Positions 55,330 through 64,000 of a stretch of 64,000 bases of DNA are shown piece by piece; position 1 is the first letter of the stretch; every line of letters begins with the position of its first letter. Where the stretch lies: contig NZ_JAPHPW010000004.1 in assembly GCF_026241515.1 (NCBI RefSeq), positions 62,001-126,000 on the forward strand, in the 5' to 3' direction. This stretch comes from Vibrio sp. 14G-20 (lineage in GTDB: Bacteria > Pseudomonadota > Gammaproteobacteria > Enterobacterales > Vibrionaceae). The translations under genes were made by a program, and so were the position numbers. Under the pieces are notes generated by a model, which was not told where the DNA came from, did not search any database, and was given only the letters and a program-made list of their open reading frames with translations.

Positions 55330-56997
55330 TCAAGCGACAACACTTTCTAGTGCTTGGTGCGCTTGAGCTAAATTTCCTTTACTCAGCTCAATGAGATTGC
55401 CGGTATCCATTTTAAAAATTCGGTCTGCGGCATCAAAATAGACGTCATCATGAGTAATCGCGATAACAGTCACACCACGCTGTTTAAGTAGCGGAAGTAA
55501 CTGGCGGTAAAAGAGTTTTCTGAATCTTGGGTCCTGATCAGCAGCCCATTCATCAAGTAGAATGCATCCACGCTTTTCGAGCACTGACATCATCAATGCC
55601 AGTCGTTTCCGCTGACCTTGCGAATATCTCACGTCGCTCAACTTACCTTGCTGATGTTCGACCTTGTGTGCCATTTCGAGTCGTATCATCCATTCATCAA
55701 CATCTTGGTTTTCGATGTCTTGGCCTTCACCATCGACGATTTGATGAAACAGATGAAAATCGCTGAATACCGCCGAGAATTGATGGCGATAGTCTTGCCA
55801 ACGCTCTTGAGTTACCTTATTGCCATCGACATAAACTTGGCCAGAATGCGGTCGGTAAAGCCCTGTTAGAAGGCGAGCAAAGGTCGATTTCCCGCTACCA
55901 TTCCCACCAATAATAAAGATGTGTTCACCACGTTCGATCTTGAAGTCAATCGGACCAACACCAAATGAGTCGCCATCAGAATCTGAACGATATCGATAGC
56001 TGGCACCTACGAGTTCTAGTGAATTGAAGACTTTGGTTTGCGCTAACTTCGGATTGAGGCTTAGTTCGGTGCTCAAGTCTAACGACGACAATTTCTTCAT
56101 CGATATGTTGGCGGTGATCAATGTTGGAATTGAACCGACTGCCGACATCAATGGCATTCTCATGAACAGCACAACTAGGGCGAACGCAGAAGCGACTTCC
56201 AGTGACGCCCACCCCAAACCCGTCGCAAGGTAAAAATTCAAACCGATTAACGCCAATACAACAGTGTTCGCCATGTTGGCTGCAAAACCATTTAAGATGT
56301 CTGCTTGTGTCACTTCTTTTCGATAGCCTTCCGCATTCGCCGAAAAAGTTTCATCAAAGTAACGTTTGGCCCTGAATGGATTTAACGAAAGCTCTTTACG
56401 ACCATCAATCAAAGACTGGTAATCGTGATACAGCTTGTCGTCATATTCACGAACCTGTTTAACGTGTTTGGTGATGCGTGTAACGAGCATATAGCCAACA
56501 ACACCCGTTAGAGAGAGCATTAACAAGCTGATGCCAAACAGTGGCATAGACAAAAAAGCCAAGTAAGCCAAAGCCACCGCTGTTAGCACTAAGCCATAAA
56601 TCAACTCTGGTAAATGTACGAATGCGATAGTGATATTTCGAATATCGGTATTAAGTGAAGCAAGCACCCCTGCACTTCCTACTTTTTCAACTTGTTCGAT
56701 ATCGGTATTCAAGAGTTGAGAAACCAATTCACAACGCTTGTTGTAAACGAACTTATGACCCAATTTATGAAGTGCGACCTGTGCGAAAGTGGCAGTCACC
56801 AACAGACCAATTAACAACAAGGTGAACTGGAGTAAGGTGTTAGAAAGTGGATCACTACTCTCAAGTAACTTGTGTTGAATAAACGCAATTACCCCAACAC
56901 TAAGAAATGCGCTCGCAATACTTAACAAGATCACAAGGGACAATGACTTTTTCTGTTTTTCAGCCAGTAATAGGATTAATCCCATCTCACATACCAT
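55330..56997 (-). CDS. Cyclic-peptide/siderophore export ABC transporter (PvdE/SyrD-like)
   Basis: 555 residues. An N-terminal six-TM domain (about 15-290) is followed by a nucleotide-binding domain with Walker A GGNGSGKST (about 365), a signature read as YSQGQRKR (instead of LSGGQ) and Walker B CILLDEWAADQDP, hallmarks of the cyclic peptide export family. Probably exports a peptide siderophore. Start at the ATG at 56985 (MGLILLLAEKQ) is also possible; a Fur-like box lies just upstream. Confidence 0.85.
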   Translation of the reverse strand: MVCEMGLILLLAEKQKKSLSLVILLSIASAFLSVGVIAFIQHKLLESSDPLSNTLLQFTLLLIGLLVTATFAQVALHKLGHKFVYNKRCELVSQLLNTDIEQVEKVGSAGVLASLNTDIRNITIAFVHLPELIYGLVLTAVALAYLAFLSMPLFGISLLMLSLTGVVGYMLVTRITKHVKQVREYDDKLYHDYQSLIDGRKELSLNPFRAKRYFDETFSANAEGYRKEVTQADILNGFAANMANTVVLALIGLNFYLATGLGWASLEVASAFALVVLFMRMPLMSAVGSIPTLITANISMKKLSSLDLSTELSLNPKLAQTKVFNSLELVGASYRYRSDSDGDSFGVGPIDFKIERGEHIFIIGGNGSGKSTFARLLTGLYRPHSGQVYVDGNKVTQERWQDYRHQFSAVFSDFHLFHQIVDGEGQDIENQDVDEWMIRLEMAHKVEHQQGKLSDVRYSQGQRKRLALMMSVLEKRGCILLDEWAADQDPRFRKLFYRQLLPLLKQRGVTVIAITHDDVYFDAADRIFKMDTGNLIELSKGNLAQAHQALESVVA

Positions 56998-57009
56998 TTA
57001 ATTAATTAT

Positions 57010-57028
57010 TATTGTGATTATCATTATC
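57010..57028 (-). promoter_or_regulatory. Fur box
   Basis: On the minus strand GATAATGATAATCACAATA matches 16 of 19 bases of the Fur consensus. It lies upstream of the ABC exporter and receptor genes, predicting iron-repressed expression. Confidence 0.78.
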
Positions 57029-57179
57029 AATAAAGAAAAAGATAATCCCGTACAAACCAAGTTCGATAATATTGTTGTTTAGTCCTGGCCTCTAGAAGCT
57101 CACCCGTTCATTCAACAGACACCCGTCTCCAAGCGTTCAGTAGCCGCTATGAGTAACTACAGTGGCAACAGCGTCTGAG

Positions 57180-60087
<2,908 letters not shown>

Positions 60088-60091
<4 letters not shown>

Positions 60092-60867
60092 GCTGGCTCC
60101 AAATCACCAGGCATCGCGACTGGGTAACCCGCAGAATGTTGAGTAATGTGCATTGGCACACCATAGATATCTTTCAATATCGACTCTTTGAACACCTCAT
60201 CAACCTCGCCTTCGACTAATAGCTCACCGCTATGAAGGGCAATAATGTGGTCGCAAAAACGCGCAGCCATGTTGATGTCGTGAATGACGATGATCACACC
60301 GATCTCTAACGTTTCACTCAGGCGCTTAATCAGTGTCAGCATTTCAATCTGATGCCCAATATCGAGCGCTGCTAAAGGCTCATCAAGCAACAGGTATTTG
60401 GTGCGTTGAGCTAACAACATCGCAAGCCACACACGTTGGCGTTCACCACCCGATAACGTATCCACCAGACGATCAGCGTATTGCGTTGTGTCGGTCAGTT
60501 GCATCGCCTCTTCAACATACTGCTTATCTTTACTTGAAAGTCGACCTAACAAGCCATGCCAAGGGTAGCGACCAAAGCTCACGAGATCTTTGCCAGATAG
60601 ACTGTCGGTTGCCGGTAAATGTTGAGGTAAGTAAGCAATTTGCTGTGCGAAGTCCTTATCTGACCATTTAGCGACCGCTTTATCTTTCAGGAAAATATCG
60701 CCTGACGTAGCGCGTTGCTGCTTCGCTAACAGCTTTAATAAGGTCGATTTCCCCGAGCCGTTATGCCCAACCAAAGCGTAGATTTTCCCTTGCTCGAACG
60801 ACACATTAAATGTCTTGAGCAATTGCTTATCTCCTACGCTAAAACCGAGTCCCTTTGCTTCGAGCAT
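60088..60867 (-). CDS. fhuC: Siderophore ABC transporter ATP-binding protein FhuC-like
   Basis: 259 residues from the ATG at 60867, which has AAGG eight bases upstream and begins at LEAKGLGFSVG; ATGs at 60888 and 60891 are upstream options. Walker A GHNGSGKSTLL (about 32-42), signature LSGGERQR, Walker B YLLLDEPLAALD and H-loop VIHDINMA are all present. Energises uptake through FhuB. Confidence 0.9.
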
Positions 60868-60971
60868 ATCTTCAACCTTAAAACACATCATTCACTAAAA
60901 AATTAATGAAATACGAACATATTCATAAAATCATTAACAGACACGCTTTTATACACTTGCAAAAATTTAAA

Positions 60972-60990
60972 TGCAAACGATTTTCATTTA
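60972..60990. promoter_or_regulatory. Candidate Fur box, divergent promoter
   Basis: The AATG...CATT palindrome around AAACGATTTTCATTTA (60974-60989) resembles a Fur site. It sits in the AT-rich gap between fhuC (minus) and the phosphopantetheinyl transferase gene (plus), so could regulate both. Fewer matches than the box at 57010. Confidence 0.48.
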
Positions 60991-61061
60991 GATTAAACTA
61001 TATTCCATACGACCTTTTTCCCTATTTTTTAGAGGGTTAGAGACCACACTATGAATAATGG

Positions 61062-61892
61062 ATGCTTATTGTTGATTATTCACCTTGTTGCAAAATGGTT
61101 AAGCCAATAAAGAACAGCACCTTTCACCCATTAACACTGGATCATCCGTTTATGGTCGATGAATTCAGTTTTAAAACAGACTTGGGCTTCAAAGATAAAG
61201 AGATTGATATCCCTATCGCGCAGTTTGATAAGCGGCACTTCAACGACAAGCTATTTGGTGTTACTAACATGCATTGCCCTATTGCGATCACTCACTCGGT
61301 CAGCAAAAGGAAAGCCGAATACTTTGCCGGGCGTTATTTGGTCGCAAGGCAGTTACAACAACTGGGCTTTGCACATCAAATGCTTGAGCCAAACATAGAT
61401 CGAAGCCCAAGGTTGCCTTCAGGCGTTATGGGTTCGATCTCCCACAGTCAAGACTTGGCTTGTATTGCCGTTTTGCCCTCTCCTAATTCAAACAGAGAAA
61501 GCATTGGGGTTGATATTCAACACTTAATAACGAATGACGTTTGCCGTGACATCAAAGACATCGTGGCGAACGTCAATGAGATAGAGCTTATGGAGATGTT
61601 TGGAATGACTCGTTCAGAAGCTGTGACATTGTTATTTTCGGCTAAGGAAGCCATCTATAAAACATTGGCTCGATTTATGACTAACGGCTTGGATTTTGGC
61701 TCAGCGACACTAAGTGCGATAGATAAAGACACTGTTAAGTTTGAGATATCACCACAAGTCATTTTGCAAAATCGCGACATCATACGTGACAGTGTGATAG
61801 GAAGTTATTTGAGGACAGTAACCTGCCAATACAGGTACTTAGAACAAAAGCAATCGTACTTAACCGTGTGTTATTACCAACTCGATAACTAG
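61062..61892 (+). CDS. 4'-phosphopantetheinyl transferase (EntD-type)
   Basis: 276 residues. KRKAEYFAGRYLVARQL, the GSISHS element, IGVDIQ and FSAKEAIYKTLARF are the EntD/Sfp-family motifs. It attaches phosphopantetheine to carrier proteins, normally of siderophore NRPSs. No NRPS is in the window. ATG at 61062 or 61095; a 19-codon frame at 61051-61110 overlaps the start in another phase. Divergent from fhuC over a Fur-like site. Confidence 0.88.
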   Translation: MLIVDYSPCCKMVKPIKNSTFHPLTLDHPFMVDEFSFKTDLGFKDKEIDIPIAQFDKRHFNDKLFGVTNMHCPIAITHSVSKRKAEYFAGRYLVARQLQQLGFAHQMLEPNIDRSPRLPSGVMGSISHSQDLACIAVLPSPNSNRESIGVDIQHLITNDVCRDIKDIVANVNEIELMEMFGMTRSEAVTLLFSAKEAIYKTLARFMTNGLDFGSATLSAIDKDTVKFEISPQVILQNRDIIRDSVIGSYLRTVTCQYRYLEQKQSYLTVCYYQLDN

Positions 61893-61913
61893 CGGTTTTT
61901 CTGAATAATTCAC

Positions 61914-62405
61914 TTAAATAGAAATACTCATCACATGATGATCGGGGTCAGTTTCTATATCGACGATTGACCAACCAAGAGAAAGGTACAAAGCTGGAAT
62001 GTTGGTATAAGCGTAAAGATTAGACGTCGAATCCTTCGAGGATTGAGATTGAGATTGAGATTGAGATTGAGACCGATAATGATCTGGCATTTGCGCGACT
62101 GCACGCTTGATCAATTCACTCGCAATACCTTGACCACGCCACTGGGAATCCACATAAACAGCATTGATCCAAACCACATCTCTTACTTGATGAGGTTCTT
62201 GAAAATAGGAATACGCCAAACCGCCAATCACGACATTATCACGAAGCACTACGAGTACCGGTGGTAATTGAATATTGTCTGGGTTTGATTGCTCTGGATA
62301 GGCCAACTTCAACTTGAAATCAGACCATTCGCTTTGAAATAAGCCTTCTAACTCACTCCAATAAGGTGAGCTTTCATCGCAATTTCTAAAGATTACTTTC
62401 TGCAT
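61914..62405 (-). CDS. GNAT family N-acetyltransferase with SQ repeat
   Basis: 163 residues. VYVDSQWRGQGIASELIKRAV is the acetyl-CoA motif; IPALYLSLGWSIVDIE the end motif. Between them a run of Ser-Gln dipeptides (about residues 112-123) comes from a hexanucleotide repeat. This loop lies between core strands, so length changes may be tolerated. Substrate unknown. Confidence 0.87.
   Translation of the reverse strand: MQKVIFRNCDESSPYWSELEGLFQSEWSDFKLKLAYPEQSNPDNIQLPPVLVVLRDNVVIGGLAYSYFQEPHQVRDVVWINAVYVDSQWRGQGIASELIKRAVAQMPDHYRSQSQSQSQSQSSKDSTSNLYAYTNIPALYLSLGWSIVDIETDPDHHVMSISI
62041..62070. repeat. Hexanucleotide repeat (GATTGA)x5 in GNAT gene
   Basis: Five perfect copies of a 6-bp unit, encoding Ser-Gln repeats on the minus strand. 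Unit size divisible by three means variation keeps the frame. Confidence 0.92.
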
Positions 62406-62470
62406 TTTTTCGTCCTTTGAAAGGGAGTCGTTCGACCATCCTAGTCTTACTTAATCTAATGTAGATAAAG

Positions 62471-62605
62471 CTACTCTTCGTCGTCGTAGTCGTCTGCTAG
62501 GTCTTGATTAATTTCTTCGCCACATCCTAGGCATTCACCTTGTAGCTCCGTAGGCATCACAATAATCAAACCACAATGCGGACATAAATCACCTTGTTGA
62601 TACAT
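62471..62605 (-). CDS. 44-residue zinc-ribbon protein with acidic tail
   Basis: A short gene: MYQQGDLCPHCGLIIVMPTE, then a second pair CLGCGEE, and an acidic tail LADDYDDEE. AAGGAATA lies eight bases before the ATG. Two CxxC pairs separated by 15 residues suggest a single zinc knuckle. It sits between the GNAT and PcfJ-like genes, 25 bases from the PcfJ stop. Function unknown. Confidence 0.68.
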   Translation of the reverse strand: MYQQGDLCPHCGLIIVMPTELQGECLGCGEEINQDLADDYDDEE

Positions 62606-62630
62606 CCTGTTATTCCTTCTAGTTCAACGA

Positions 62631-63761
62631 CTATTGTTTAGGATACTTTTGCTTACCCGCTTCTAACCAGTCGTGAATCACTCGCCGAGCAGATTCTGAT
62701 GGCGGTGCATTTCGTTTTCCACAGATTTGGTCGATCTCAAACGGAAATGCTTTGCTCGGAACACGGCGTAAACCTATGGTTAAACGTTGAGGTTTGAGCA
62801 TGCGAAACACCACATAACGGTCGCTCATAATTCGGTTGTGATACACACCAATGCAATGCTTCTGCTCTATGCCTTCGTGTTCAAGATCGTAATAATCAGT
62901 GAGAGGATGAATGTCGTCATTGCCTAGCAAAGGAACTGGATAAGGGATGTCTTTATCCATTGGGCGATTCCCCTCTAAACGACGTAATTGGCGTTGCTCC
63001 GTCCAACGGTCATGCAGTTGCTCAAACATCGCGAATGAGTTCTGACTGGTAATAGCGCGCAGCGGATCATCCATCTCCAAATCTTGCCCTAGTAATATCG
63101 CATCTTGGAACATCGCCATCTTAGACGGTGCATTAAGCCGGCCTTCTTCCACCATTGCAATCCCGAGTCGGCTACCAGTTAGAAATGGATGAACTTGATC
63201 CAAACGCAGCGCTGTGTATCCGACTTTTGAGTAGTGCTTAAACTTAAGAACGCGCCTTTGTAATGGCTCGAGAATACGAACAATGTGGTCTAGCTCATCA
63301 CCAACGTTGTAATGTAATTCTAACTTGTCGATGAATTTTAGTGTTGCTTTACTGCTGTCTAAGCCCAGTTGGGCGAGGATCTTCTTTTGCCCTAAGCGAC
63401 TTAGTTCCAATGCTTTCTGATTATCGACACTGTATTTCATGCAAATCAGCGCCAAAATAACGGGCCTTAATTCAAGCAGTTGCGCCGCTTCATAAGTGTT
63501 CGCTGCAAGCCATAACATTTGATATTGATATTCTGGAAAGTCATCGGTGATTTCACGATAACGAGCAGGCAACGATTCTAACCAACGACCATTAACATCA
63601 AACTGTTCAACAAGATTGAGACTTAACCCAATACCACCATCGAGCTGGCGTCTGCCATCTTCAAACACATGAAAGCCCACGAGCTTTTGCGACCAATCTC
63701 GGATCTCAATATCGTAGTCGAATCCTAGTGTTCGAGTGGGAATAGTTAGTAGTGCTGTCAT
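62631..63761 (-). CDS. PcfJ-like domain protein
   Basis: 376 residues. The C-terminal third contains EQKHCIGVYHNRIMSDRYVVF, RLTIGLRR and DQICGKRNAPPSESARRVI, which are the H/C and QxxGxxN patterns of PcfJ-like proteins, mostly seen on mobile elements. The N-terminal part is helical without a known domain. No other conjugation gene is nearby, so this is a chromosomal copy. Function of PcfJ itself is unclear. Confidence 0.75.
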   Translation of the reverse strand: MTALLTIPTRTLGFDYDIEIRDWSQKLVGFHVFEDGRRQLDGGIGLSLNLVEQFDVNGRWLESLPARYREITDDFPEYQYQMLWLAANTYEAAQLLELRPVILALICMKYSVDNQKALELSRLGQKKILAQLGLDSSKATLKFIDKLELHYNVGDELDHIVRILEPLQRRVLKFKHYSKVGYTALRLDQVHPFLTGSRLGIAMVEEGRLNAPSKMAMFQDAILLGQDLEMDDPLRAITSQNSFAMFEQLHDRWTEQRQLRRLEGNRPMDKDIPYPVPLLGNDDIHPLTDYYDLEHEGIEQKHCIGVYHNRIMSDRYVVFRMLKPQRLTIGLRRVPSKAFPFEIDQICGKRNAPPSESARRVIHDWLEAGKQKYPKQ

Positions 63762-64000
63762 TGATGCCTCTTAGTTATTGGCGCATTGAACTGTCAAGCC
63801 TATCCAATAGCATAAGCGAGCGCTTCAACCACTATATCAACCTTTTGTAAATTTCTTATCAATCAAAGCGATATAAATACGATAGTGCTTAGAAGAACAT
63901 TGAATGACGATTTTACGTAATATGAGACCTCTTCGATATCATTTGCGCCAACAAAAACTATGCTTGATACAGAACCCACAACAAAAGGCTTAAATTATGG
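63762..64000. other. Intergenic region at window end
   Basis: AT-rich leader of the PcfJ-like gene; no convincing gene, but a 29-codon frame (63904-63993) is open. The last bases contain an ATG (63997) that may begin the next gene. Confidence 0.3.

Overview
The window looks like a Vibrio chromosome, probably of the Splendidus type. The evidence is gene content (ArtPIQM, GlpT/GlpQ, GltS, Rof, a SEC-C/SWIM protein, VCR-like integron sites), gammaproteobacterial ribosome binding sites and moderately AT-rich DNA. There is no rRNA, tRNA, CRISPR, phage or transposase. Most reading frames are intact.

Layout. 1-5.5 kb: a plus-strand RND efflux operon (adaptor cut by the window edge, permease, outer-membrane lipoprotein). 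5.5-9.4 kb: a minus-strand run of small genes, several of them uncharacterised membrane proteins. 9.4-10.3 kb: a HEPN-like gene carried as a solitary integron-type cassette with its own attC. 10.5-13.5 kb: the arginine ABC operon. 14-25.7 kb: ordinary chromosomal genes (ABC exporter, thioesterase, U32 rRNA hydroxylase, GST, patatin lipoprotein, GltS, Rof, cytochrome c, BamA-like barrel). 25.7-49.2 kb: about 35 short genes, nearly all on the minus strand (GNAT, NUDIX, VOC, HAD, HD, catB, zinc ribbons, RraA, methyltransferase, ASCH). Several intergenic gaps there hold attC-like remnants, so this reads as a decayed integrase-free cassette array or its descendants. 49.4-52 kb: glpT-glpQ, with glpQ broken by a 10-bp tandem duplication. 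53-62 kb: an iron-siderophore locus (TonB receptor, peptide/siderophore exporter, FhuB, FhuD, FhuC, phosphopantetheinyl transferase) with Fur-box-like sites and no biosynthetic genes in view. 62-63.8 kb: GNAT, a 44-residue zinc protein and a PcfJ-like protein.

How the genes work together. The RND trio forms a tripartite drug pump. ArtP, ArtI/J, ArtQ and ArtM import arginine. GlpT and GlpQ should supply glycerol-3-phosphate, but GlpQ is probably off. The siderophore locus can import ferric hydroxamate-type complexes and may export a peptide siderophore, while the enzymes to make one are absent here. The accessory array holds independent small enzymes rather than one pathway.

Limits. All calls come from reading the sequence and from memory of families; no similarity search was run. 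Start sites were moved from the longest reading frame where a clear Shine-Dalgarno sequence decided it.
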